A stretch of 64,000 bases of DNA from Mycolicibacterium mageritense. Its GTDB lineage: Bacteria > Actinomycetota > Actinomycetes > Mycobacteriales > Mycobacteriaceae. How positions within the stretch are numbered: position 1 is the stretch's first letter; each line of letters starts with the position of its first letter. The notes beneath the pieces were generated by a model. It did no database searches and was not told the DNA's origin. It worked only from the letters and a program-made list of their open reading frames with translations. The stretch is from assembly GCF_010727475.1 (NCBI RefSeq), contig NZ_AP022567.1, positions 3,658,001 to 3,722,000 on the forward strand. The letters are read 5' to 3'. The translations under genes and the position numbers were made by a program. Below, one piece after another: positions 43,281 to 50,739 of this stretch.

Positions 43281-43293
43281 AAGACAATCCGTT

Positions 43294-44511
43294 ATGCAAC
43301 TTGGATGCGTTGCCGACGATTTCACGGGTGCCACTGACTTGGCCGGCATGTTCGCCCGTCATGGCTTACCCACCTTGGTCGTTCGTGGTGTTCCCTCCGA
43401 TCTCCCGGCAACGGGCGCCGAAGTCGTTGTGGTCGCACTGAAATCACGCACCGCGCCGGCCGATGCCGCAGTCCGCGAGTCCGTCGCGGCGCTGAAATGG
43501 CTGAGGGAGCAAGGGTGTCAGCGGTTCTACTTCAAATACTGCTCGACGTTCGATTCGACACCGCAAGGCAATATCGGTCCCGTGATGGACGCGTTGATGT
43601 CCGAGCTGGACACGGCGTTCACAGTGGCTTGCCCTGCTCTTCCCGTCAATGGGCGCACCGTTTACAACGGACATCTCTTCGTCGGAACCGACCTTCTACA
43701 CGAATCATCGATGCGCAACCATCCGCTGACTCCGATGGATGATGCCAACCTGGTTCGTCTGCTCAACCGGCAAACGTCCGGTCCGGTGGGCTTGATCTCG
43801 TGGAAGACTGTCGCATCGGGTACTGAGGCCATCCGCGACGCCTTCGCCGAACAGCGCGGGGCCGGCGTTCGAGTGGCAGTGGTAGACGCCATCGCGGACC
43901 AAGACCTGGTTGCGCTGGGTGAAGCATGCGCTGAATTGCCGCTTGTGACTGCCGCCTCCGGACTGGCGACTGGTCTGCTCACGACATTGCGGCTCGATTT
44001 CGGTGCTCCGCCATCGGTCCCTCGTGTCGGGGGTGCGTGTGCGGTGGTCGCAGGCAGCGCCTCAAAGACGACCGCGGCTCAGATCGGCGCGATGCGGGCG
44101 CATCATCCCGCATTCGAGATATCCGCGGAGGCAGTGCTTTCCGGCTCCGACGTCGTCAGCGAGGCATTGGACTGGGCGGCACCTCGTCTCGCCAAGGGCC
44201 CCGTCCTGGTCCACACCGCCGCCGGCCGGGTGAACGTGAAAGCGTCTGAGAAGCTCGAGCTGACAATGGCGGCTATCGCCTGCGGTTTGGTCAGCGCCGG
44301 TGTGCGGCGTTTGGTTGTCGCGGGTGGTGAAACCTCGGGCGCAGTTGTTAACGAGCTTGGGGTGCGGACCCTACACATCGGCCCCGAGATTAGTCCCGGT
44401 GTGCCTTGGACGTTTACGCTTGACGGACCGCAGCCCATTGCGTTGGCGCTCAAGTCCGGCAACTTCGGATCCGTTGATTTGTTTACCCGTGCGTTTGAGG
44501 TGCTGCCATGA
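43294..44511 (+). CDS. otnK: DUF1537 four-carbon acid sugar kinase (OtnK-like)
   Basis: This 405-residue kinase is of the DUF1537 family. The N-terminal substrate domain begins GCVADDFTGATDLAG, and the C-terminal ATP domain has VVAGSASKTTAAQI and VVAGGETSGAVV. Characterised relatives phosphorylate 3-oxo-tetronate (OtnK) or related acids before aldolase-type decarboxylation by OtnC. The adjoining OtnC-like and OtnI-like genes support the OtnK assignment. It overlaps the otnC start by 4 bp. Confidence 0.88.
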   Translation: MQLGCVADDFTGATDLAGMFARHGLPTLVVRGVPSDLPATGAEVVVVALKSRTAPADAAVRESVAALKWLREQGCQRFYFKYCSTFDSTPQGNIGPVMDALMSELDTAFTVACPALPVNGRTVYNGHLFVGTDLLHESSMRNHPLTPMDDANLVRLLNRQTSGPVGLISWKTVASGTEAIRDAFAEQRGAGVRVAVVDAIADQDLVALGEACAELPLVTAASGLATGLLTTLRLDFGAPPSVPRVGGACAVVAGSASKTTAAQIGAMRAHHPAFEISAEAVLSGSDVVSEALDWAAPRLAKGPVLVHTAAGRVNVKASEKLELTMAAIACGLVSAGVRRLVVAGGETSGAVVNELGVRTLHIGPEISPGVPWTFTLDGPQPIALALKSGNFGSVDLFTRAFEVLP

Positions 44512-45195
44512 GCCGGGAGAGCATCGACCGCGAGCGTATCGCCGCCGTTGGCGCATTGCTCTACCGCCGTGGGTTGAGCCCGGGAAGCGGCGGCAACATC
44601 AGTGTGCGGTTGGCGGACGGCTGGTTGATGACCCCGACCAACACCGCACTGGGAGAACTCGATCCGGCATCGCTGTCCAAAGTCAGCCTTGACGGCGACA
44701 TCTTTTCCGGAGATCCGCCGACCAAGGAGATGATCCTACATCTCGCGCTCTACAGACACCGCCCGAAGGCGGGCGCGATCGTAGACCTCCACGCTACCCA
44801 TGCGGCCGCCGTTTCATGTCTGGACGGGCTCGATCCCGGTGACTGTATTCCTCCATTGACTGCCTATCACGTCATGAAAGTCGGCCGTCTGCCTTTGATC
44901 CCGTGTCACCCGCCTGGGGAGCGCTGCTCTCGCCGAAGCCATCGGTGCACGCGCGGGCTCGGCACATGCGCTCGTGCTCGCCAATCACGGACCCCTCGTG
45001 AGTGGTTCGTCGCTCGAAGCCGCTGCGACAGCCGTTGAAGAGCAGGAGGAGACGGCCAAGCTGTACTTTTTGCTCAGGAACTGGCCGACCCGGCTCTTGA
45101 CCGCGAAACAAGTCGCTCATCCCCGAGGGCGAGATGAAACGTATCGAACCACCGCAGAGAGGAAAACTGATGTCCAATTGCAGCTTCCATCATGA
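44508..45195 (+). pseudogene. otnC: Frameshifted class II aldolase / OtnC-like decarboxylase
   Basis: Frame 1 (44508 to about 44919) encodes SPGSGGNISVR and the zinc-ligand block DLHATHAAAVS up to CHPPG. The family sequence then continues in another frame from about 44920 (SAALAEAIGARAGSAHALVL, then ANHGPLVSG) to 45195. The shift equals one extra base in the GGGG run or a 2-bp loss in the PGD codons. It separates the third zinc-ligand region (ANHG) from the first two, so as written the product is inactive. Both halves are well conserved, so the lesion is very recent or a sequencing error. OtnC decarboxylates 3-oxo-tetronate 4-phosphate to dihydroxyacetone phosphate. Confidence 0.85.
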
Positions 45196-46036
45196 AATGG
45201 TCCGCGCGGCCGATCTGGGCTTCCACATCGTCACGGCAGGTGAGGGTCCGACGGTGGTGTTGGTGGCGGGCTTCCCCCAGAGCTGCTTCGCGTGGCGACG
45301 GGTCATGCCGCTACTGGCTGAAGACCACCACGTGATCGCCGTTGATCTGCCCGGACAGGGCGACTCCGAAACGCCTGCCGGGGGGTATGACACCGCAACC
45401 ACAGCCAATCGTTTGCACGCCTTACTCTCTGAACTCGGCGAGAACCGCTACGTGTTTGTAGGCCATGACATCGGTTCATGGGTCGGCTACCCATATGCGC
45501 ACCAATACGCCGACGAGACACGCGGACTCGTCCTCCTCGACGCGAATATCCCCGGCGTCACCTTGCAACCCACACTGACCCTGGGCCCGGACAACTGGCG
45601 CAACTGGCACTTCTTGTTCAACCCGATACCGGACTTGCCCGAGGCATTGCTGGCCGGCCGTGAACGGATCCTCATCGAATGGTTCTTCAGCCGCAAGACA
45701 CGGAACTTCCGGGGCACGTTCAGCACTGCCGACATCGATGAGTACGAGCGGGTGTACAGCTCACTGGGCGGTATGCGCGGGATGCTCGGTTACTACCGCG
45801 CGGTACTGGAGGATATTGAGCAGAACAAGCCCCTGCAGCAGCAGCAACTCAGTGTTCCGGTGTTGGCGCTGGGCGGCGATGTCGGAAGTGCCCCCGACCT
45901 TTACTCGCGTATGAAGCCACTGGGTCGTGATGTCCGCGGCGGTGTCATCGCCAACAGCGGTCACTACATCCCAGAGGAACAACCGGAGGAACTGGCCCGC
46001 CAGATCCGTGACTTCGCCACCACCCTCCAACCGTGA
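45170..46036 (+). CDS. Alpha/beta hydrolase of the dehalogenase/epoxide-hydrolase type
   Basis: This 288-residue hydrolase has the nucleophile elbow GHDIGSW with Asp as nucleophile, the oxyanion loop AGFPQSCFAWR, and catalytic His in NSGHYIPEEQPEE. An Asp nucleophile points to haloalkane/haloacid dehalogenase or epoxide hydrolase chemistry rather than ester hydrolysis. ATG 45170 follows GAGAGGA; ATG 45134 is possible. It overlaps the otnC remnant by 26 bp. It is not part of the standard otn pathway and may open a lactone-like or epoxide precursor. Confidence 0.85.
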   Translation: MSNCSFHHEMVRAADLGFHIVTAGEGPTVVLVAGFPQSCFAWRRVMPLLAEDHHVIAVDLPGQGDSETPAGGYDTATTANRLHALLSELGENRYVFVGHDIGSWVGYPYAHQYADETRGLVLLDANIPGVTLQPTLTLGPDNWRNWHFLFNPIPDLPEALLAGRERILIEWFFSRKTRNFRGTFSTADIDEYERVYSSLGGMRGMLGYYRAVLEDIEQNKPLQQQQLSVPVLALGGDVGSAPDLYSRMKPLGRDVRGGVIANSGHYIPEEQPEELARQIRDFATTLQP

Positions 46037-46050
46037 CCATCGGGAGAAAC

Positions 46051-46464
46051 ATGTCTGTCAACGCGCCGAGTTCTTTCGTAACACCGATCGTCGAGCACGA
46101 CGGAATCGCCTACCTGAGTGGGCAGCTTCCGCGACTCGACGGTGAACTGGTCCACCGCGGCCGGGTGGGCGACACCGTCGATGTGGACTGCGCACGTTTG
46201 GCGGCGTCATTGGCGGCGAAGGCGTGTGTTGATGTGCTTCGCGCCGGACTCGGTGATCGATTCGCGCGATTGTTGAAGATCACCGGATTCGTGGCGAGCG
46301 CCCCCGACTTCACCGAGCAGGGGAAGGTACTTGATGCGGCCTCACGGGTTTTCACCGAAACCATGGGTGCTGCAGGAGAACACGCACGCAGCGCGATCGG
46401 GGTGGCGCAGCTGCCGCACGGGGCTTGCGTGGAAATCGAAGTGATCGCCGCGGTCAAGGGATGA
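46051..46464 (+). CDS. RidA/YjgF-family protein
   Basis: This 137-residue protein of the Rid superfamily has YLSGQLPRLDGEL near residue 27, ITGFVASAPDFTEQGKVLD, and the C-terminal GVAQLPHGACVEIE. The arginine typical of RidA proper (in CxR or similar) is not obvious, so it may be a Rid6/7-type relative. Rid proteins hydrolyse reactive enamines/imines. GGGAG precedes ATG 46051; GTG 46033 overlaps the upstream stop. It suggests that an amino or imino acid is formed in the island's pathway. Confidence 0.82.
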   Translation: MSVNAPSSFVTPIVEHDGIAYLSGQLPRLDGELVHRGRVGDTVDVDCARLAASLAAKACVDVLRAGLGDRFARLLKITGFVASAPDFTEQGKVLDAASRVFTETMGAAGEHARSAIGVAQLPHGACVEIEVIAAVKG

Positions 46465-47255
46465 CAGCACCGCTGAAATTCTGCGCCAATCTCAAATGGT
46501 TGTTCACCGAGGTTCCCTTTGAGGCACGGTTCACTGCTGCGGCCGAGGCAGGCTTCGCAGCAGTGGAGTACGCATCGCCGTACCCATACCCGCCTGCGGT
46601 GCTGCACGGGCTCCTGCGAGATGCCGGTCTGACCCAAATCCTCATCAACACACCGACGGCGTCACCGGGTTCGCCCGGCGACGCCGGTACGGCGGGCCTG
46701 CCCGGTGCCGAACGCGTCTTCCGCTCAGATATTCACCGTGCCCTCGACTACGCCGGCGCACTGGATTGTCGGCTCGTGCACGTGATGTCAGGCACTCGGC
46801 CTGCGGGCCTGAGTCGCGACCGAGTTTTCGGCACGTTGTTGGACAACTTGTCGTGGGCCGCGGAGCAGGCGGCGCAAGGGGGAGTACGGCTCGTGATCGA
46901 AGCCATCAACCATGGCGACCGCCCCGGGTACTTGCTCGAGACGCAAGAGGAAGCCGCCGCCGTCGTCGAAGCTGTCGACACCGACCACTTGGGCGTGCTG
47001 TTCGACGTCTATCACTGCGCGGTCACGCAAGGTGACGTAGTGACCAGGCTGCAGACCCTCGACCCGTGGATCTTCCATGTTCAGGTTGCCGACATCCCCC
47101 AGCGGGGCGAGCCGGGAACGGGAGAAATGAAATGGGAGCCGATTTTTGAACAACTCAGACGGTCGCGCCACGACCGCTGGATCGGATGCGAATATCAGCC
47201 CACTGTGTCCACCGCCCTCGGTCTGGACTGGCTGGCGAAGTTCGGCGCGCGTTAA
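46461..47255 (+). CDS. otnI: Hydroxypyruvate isomerase-family protein (OtnI-like)
   Basis: This 264-residue TIM-barrel protein is of the Hyi/OtnI family (KFCANLKWLFTEVPF start; catalytic Glu in VIEAINHGDRPGY and a second in IGCEYQPT; HVQVADIPQRGEPGTGE). OtnI isomerises 2-oxo-tetronate to 3-oxo-tetronate, which feeds OtnK. ATG 46461 overlaps the RidA stop by 4 bp. Its stop TAA shares the palindrome TTAA with the stop of the convergent minus-strand gene. Confidence 0.88.
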   Translation: MTAPLKFCANLKWLFTEVPFEARFTAAAEAGFAAVEYASPYPYPPAVLHGLLRDAGLTQILINTPTASPGSPGDAGTAGLPGAERVFRSDIHRALDYAGALDCRLVHVMSGTRPAGLSRDRVFGTLLDNLSWAAEQAAQGGVRLVIEAINHGDRPGYLLETQEEAAAVVEAVDTDHLGVLFDVYHCAVTQGDVVTRLQTLDPWIFHVQVADIPQRGEPGTGEMKWEPIFEQLRRSRHDRWIGCEYQPTVSTALGLDWLAKFGAR

Positions 47256-47926
47256 CAGTCCAGGCCCGCACGCCGGTAGGCATCACCGGCGTAAGCAGTA
47301 GTCAGCTGCTGTAACAGGGCTGGCGCGGTGGCACCCGAGCCCACGAAGCACGCCGCACTGAACTCCGTGCGATGCTGAAGTTCTGCGGGCAGCGCGCCGG
47401 CTATTTCGATGCCTTCAACGAACTTCAGCTCGCTGATCTGCTGGATCGCCATGTCAGCCCGGCCATCCAGTACCGCCAGTCCGGTGAATCCCTTTTCGAC
47501 GATCGTTGCGCGGCTATTGATCTCGTCAGCGATGCCGAGGCGGTCAAGGATCTTGGCGAAGTACTTGCCGCTGGCTCCAGACCGGGAATATGCGACCGAG
47601 CGAGCCGCTTTCAGTGCCGCGATCAACCGCGGAACCGTGGATAGATCGGGTCGCGGGCCGCCTGCGGCAACTCCCAGACCGACTCCGGTGGACGCAATCG
47701 CGACAGACGAGCCGACAAGCCCACGCCGGCGCAAGCCGTCGATATCGTGGCTTACCGCCACGATCGTGTCGGGGCGTTCGCCCTCGTCGATCTTTTGAAG
47801 CAGTACCGCAGTGGGTTCAAAGACAGTGCGAACTCGAAACTCGGTGGACAGTGCGGGAAGAACGTCGTGTTCGAGTGGGCCCTGGACTGCGAGTGTGCTG
47901 AAAAGAACGAGATCACCGGTGGTCAC
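47252..47926 (-). CDS. Solute-binding-protein-like domain without signal peptide
   Basis: This 224-residue protein has a type 2 periplasmic-binding-protein fold pattern (LVLFSTLAVQGPLEHDVLPA start, GVGLGVAAG, AYSRSGASGKYFAKIL, DGRADMAIQQISE), like ModA/SBP_bac_11 proteins. It begins directly at the first beta-strand with no export signal, and no ABC transporter is nearby. It may be a cytoplasmic sensor or metabolite carrier. The start is GTG 47926, preceded by TATACT at 6 bp (leaderless), and operator 3 overlaps that hexamer. Confidence 0.8.
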   Translation of the reverse strand: MTTGDLVLFSTLAVQGPLEHDVLPALSTEFRVRTVFEPTAVLLQKIDEGERPDTIVAVSHDIDGLRRRGLVGSSVAIASTGVGLGVAAGGPRPDLSTVPRLIAALKAARSVAYSRSGASGKYFAKILDRLGIADEINSRATIVEKGFTGLAVLDGRADMAIQQISELKFVEGIEIAGALPAELQHRTEFSAACFVGSGATAPALLQQLTTAYAGDAYRRAGLDC

Positions 47927-47934
47927 ATAGAAAG

Positions 47935-47949
47935 TATATCTTACGTATA
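47935..47949. promoter_or_regulatory. GntR-island operator 3
   Basis: TATAT-CTTAC-GTATA, one mismatch from the perfect dyad, overlaps the minus-10 hexamer (47933-47938, minus strand) of the solute-binding-like gene and the last codons of the GntR gene. Confidence 0.7.
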
Positions 47950-48702
47950 TGAATTGAGTGCTGGATCTTTGACGTTGATCGCAAACGGCGCGACCTTCTT
48001 GCTGCGGATGATGTCGACCAGTCGCTCTTGTGTCGTACCGGCATGTGCGGGAAGCAAATCCGTCAGGGTCGCGCGGTCGTGGGCGGCCACTGCCTCGATG
48101 ATTCGGTCATGCTCGGCCACATTGAGCTGGAACTGCTCATCCTGATGATCTGGCCGGGACGCCTCAAGGCTGTACACGTGCATGAGAAGTCGGCGCACGT
48201 GGTGGTGGGTGGAACGTGCGAATTCCATAAAGAAGGAGTTCCCGATCGAGGCGTTCATCCGCATGTGGAAGGCCTCGTTGAGCTCCGTGATCCGCAGGTA
48301 ATGTCGGTCACCGACCTCTTGTCGGTAGTCCTCCTGGATCGCACGCAAGTCGTCGACGAGAGATGGGTCATCTAGATTGCAGAGCTGACCGAGGGTGTTT
48401 TCGACCAGTTGATGGGCCACGATGATCTCGCTCATCTCCGCAAGGTCGAGCTTGCGGACGAAAGTGCCTCCCCGATTCGGCGCGATCCTGACGAAGCCTT
48501 CCGCCGCGAGCCGGTTGATCGCCTCTCGCGCAGGCGTTCGGCCGAGCTCAAATTGCTTGAGCAGCAGTGCCTCATCGATCCTGCTGCCAGGGGGCAGGGT
48601 TAGATCGATGATCCTCGACCGGATGAGTTCCAGTGCGGCCTCGGTCTGTGAGCCGCTGCTTGACGCTCCGGATGTTTCCGCAGCGATTGCCTGATCACCC
48701 AT
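47941..48702 (-). CDS. GntR/FCD-family regulator of the catabolic island
   Basis: This 253-residue FadR-subfamily regulator has an N-terminal winged helix (about residues 20-88, LLLKQFELGRTPAREAINRL) and an all-helical FCD effector domain with metal-site histidines (FHMRMN, HHHVRR, EHDRII). ATG 48702 is preceded by TATGCT at exactly 6 bp, a leaderless start. Operator-like CATAT-GTCAC-GTATC overlaps that promoter, so autoregulation is likely. The effector is probably an organic acid of the pathway. Confidence 0.92.
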   Translation of the reverse strand: MGDQAIAAETSGASSSGSQTEAALELIRSRIIDLTLPPGSRIDEALLLKQFELGRTPAREAINRLAAEGFVRIAPNRGGTFVRKLDLAEMSEIIVAHQLVENTLGQLCNLDDPSLVDDLRAIQEDYRQEVGDRHYLRITELNEAFHMRMNASIGNSFFMEFARSTHHHVRRLLMHVYSLEASRPDHQDEQFQLNVAEHDRIIEAVAAHDRATLTDLLPAHAGTTQERLVDIIRSKKVAPFAINVKDPALNSYT

Positions 48703-48710
48703 ACCTTCAG

Positions 48711-48725
48711 CATATGTCACGTATC
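48711..48725. promoter_or_regulatory. GntR-island operator 4 (degenerate)
   Basis: CATAT-GTCAC-GTATC keeps the spacing and the TAT/GTAT core of the other sites. It overlaps the minus-10 hexamer of the GntR gene (48709-48714, minus strand). Confidence 0.5.
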
Positions 48726-48884
48726 CAAGAATGTGCTCGAACGTTGACCGAGCTGGACGGCGCAGAAGAACATATCGCCGCCTGCGGACGGCACTGGTCG
48801 ATGGGCCGACTCGCGGTCCGATGCGCCGCGCGGAGCGAGACTCGTGGACAAGGCCATCAACGACGCGATGGCCGAAGCCTCGTC

Positions 48885-49622
48885 TTAGGATCCGTGCCGC
48901 GTGAGAGCCTCGGCGGCCGCGTCGGCGATCGGCCCGCGCCACACCGCCCCGTGCCCCGGCAGCATCACGTCGGCGTCGACGGTGGCCAACGTCTTCAGGC
49001 TCGCCAGGCACGCCTCTTCGTCGTGATTGAACAACGCGGGCAGCAGTTGCGGGCCCGGCCGTGGAATCAGCGGGTGCCCGGTGACCAGGGCGTCGCCGCT
49101 GACCAGGATCCCGTCGACGATGAACGAACAGTGCCCACCGGTGTGCCCCGGGGTGGGCACCGGCACCGGCGTGCCCGGGAGGACGTCGGCGTCGGTGAGG
49201 GCTTGCGCAGTGGGAATCCCGGCGTGGTTCATTCCGCCCTTGGCGATGAGCGTTGCGGTCCAGTTGAGCCAGCGGGGCTGCCAGATGTGCTTGATCACAT
49301 CGGCGGGGGACGCCTGTTCCAGGTACTCGCGCTTGACGTGCCTGACCTCGGAACTGTGGCAATAGACCGGTGTGCCATGGGTTTTCGCGAACCAGATGGC
49401 GGAGCCGAGGTGGTCGATGTGGGCGTGCGTGAGCAGGATCGCGCGGACGTCGTCGGCGTCGAACCCCAGCCGGCGGATCGATTCGAGCACCTCGGCGCGC
49501 TGGCCAGGGTATCCGGCGTCGATCAGCATGACGCCGTCGTCGTCGGTCACCACAGTCCAGTTGACGAGGTCGGTTTGCGCGAAGTGCACCCGTTCGGTGA
49601 TCGCGCTCAGGGCTGCTGCCAT
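48885..49622 (-). CDS. Metallo-beta-lactamase-fold hydrolase (Rv0406c type)
   Basis: This 245-residue MBL-fold protein has the metal motif THAHIDHLG near residue 65, a later ligand His in TPGHTGGHC, and SGDALVTG and LPGHG for the remaining ligands. It matches remembered Rv0406c, divergent from fgd1 as in M. tuberculosis. ATG 49622 is preceded by TAGACT at exactly 6 bp on the minus strand, suggesting a leaderless transcript. The substrate is unknown. Confidence 0.9.
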   Translation of the reverse strand: MAAALSAITERVHFAQTDLVNWTVVTDDDGVMLIDAGYPGQRAEVLESIRRLGFDADDVRAILLTHAHIDHLGSAIWFAKTHGTPVYCHSSEVRHVKREYLEQASPADVIKHIWQPRWLNWTATLIAKGGMNHAGIPTAQALTDADVLPGTPVPVPTPGHTGGHCSFIVDGILVSGDALVTGHPLIPRPGPQLLPALFNHDEEACLASLKTLATVDADVMLPGHGAVWRGPIADAAAEALTRHGS

Positions 49623-49628
49623 GCCGCG

Positions 49629-49634
49629 AGTCTA
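49629..49634 (-). promoter_or_regulatory. Minus-10 hexamer for leaderless MBL-fold gene
   Basis: TAGACT on the minus strand ends 6 bp before ATG 49622. It lies inside the 35-bp divergent gap with fgd1. Confidence 0.4.
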
Positions 49635-49657
49635 TGGACTGGAGTAGAAACGAACTC

Positions 49658-50668
49658 GTGGCTGAACTCAAACTTGGTTATAAGGCTTCTGCGGAGCAGT
49701 TCGCGCCCCGGGAACTCGTCGAGCTGGCAGTGCTGGCGGAGGCGTCCGGGATGGACAGTGCGACGGTCAGTGATCACTTCCAGCCGTGGCGCCACGAGGG
49801 TGGGCATGCGCCGTTCTCGCTGGCGTGGATGACCGCGGTGGGGGAGCGCACCGAGCGCCTGGTGCTGGGCACGTCGGTGCTGACGCCGACGTTCCGGTAC
49901 AACCCCGCGGTGATCGCGCAGGCGTTCGCGACCATGGCGTGTCTGTACCCCGGCCGCATCTTCCTGGGTGTGGGCACCGGCGAGGCGCTCAACGAGATCG
50001 CGACCGGCTACGCCGGGGAATGGCCGGAGTTCAAGGAGCGCTTCGCGCGGCTGCGGGAGTCGGTCAAGCTCATGCGCGAGCTGTGGCTGGGCGACCGCGT
50101 CGATTTTGACGGCGAGTACTACCGGCTCAAGGGCGCCTCGATCTACGACGTGCCCGAGGGCGGTGTGCCGGTCTACATCGCCGCCGGTGGCCCCGTGGTG
50201 GCCAAGTACGCGGGCCGCGCGGGTGACGGGTTCATCTGCACCTCGGGCAAGGGTGAGGAGCTGTACAAGGACAAGCTCATCCCCGCCGTGAAGGAGGGCG
50301 CCGAGGCCGCGGGCCGCAACGCCGACGACATCGACCGGATGATCGAGATCAAGATCTCCTACGATCCCGACCCGAAGCTCGCGCTGGAGAACACCCGGTT
50401 CTGGGCGCCGCTGTCGCTCACGGCCGAGCAGAAGCACTCGATCGACGATCCGATCGAGATGGAGAAGGCCGCCGACGGGCTGCCCATCGAGCAGGTCGCC
50501 AAGCGCTGGATCGTCGCGTCGGATCCCGACGAGGCCGTGGCCAAGGTCAAGGACTACGTCGACTGGGGTCTCAACCACCTGGTGTTCCACGCGCCCGGTC
50601 ACGATCAGCGCCGGTTCCTCGACCTGTTCAAGACGGATCTGGAGCCCCGGCTGCGCAAGCTCGGCTGA
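49658..50668 (+). CDS. fgd1: F420-dependent glucose-6-phosphate dehydrogenase
   Basis: This 336-residue enzyme is near-identical in pattern to remembered Fgd1 (Rv0407): ELKLGYKASAEQFAPRELVE start, VSDHFQPWRHEGGH with the active-site His, and GVGTGEALNEIATGY. It oxidises glucose-6-phosphate and reduces cofactor F420, the main F420H2 source in mycobacteria and required for nitroimidazole prodrug activation. GTG 49658 gives the family length; the frame extends 8 codons upstream. A strong palindrome after the stop acts as terminator. Confidence 0.97.
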   Translation: MAELKLGYKASAEQFAPRELVELAVLAEASGMDSATVSDHFQPWRHEGGHAPFSLAWMTAVGERTERLVLGTSVLTPTFRYNPAVIAQAFATMACLYPGRIFLGVGTGEALNEIATGYAGEWPEFKERFARLRESVKLMRELWLGDRVDFDGEYYRLKGASIYDVPEGGVPVYIAAGGPVVAKYAGRAGDGFICTSGKGEELYKDKLIPAVKEGAEAAGRNADDIDRMIEIKISYDPDPKLALENTRFWAPLSLTAEQKHSIDDPIEMEKAADGLPIEQVAKRWIVASDPDEAVAKVKDYVDWGLNHLVFHAPGHDQRRFLDLFKTDLEPRLRKLG

Positions 50669-50683
50669 GCTGATTCGCCGAAC

Positions 50684-50730
50684 GTGAAGAAGATGGCGAG
50701 ATTTTCGAGAAACATCGCCATCTTCTTCAC
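50684..50730. terminator. Bidirectional hairpin between fgd1 and gntR
   Basis: GTGAAGAAGATGGCGA (50684-50699) and its exact complement (50715-50730) form a 16-bp stem with a 15-nt loop. TCGCC/GGCGA outer arms extend it after small bulges. It separates the convergent fgd1 and gntR genes. Confidence 0.75.
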
Positions 50731-50739
50731 ATTGGCGAC

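Noticed and set aside
44974..45195. Short plus-strand frame as an independent gene
   Set aside because: It is the shifted C-terminal part of the otnC-like gene and has no start signal of its own.
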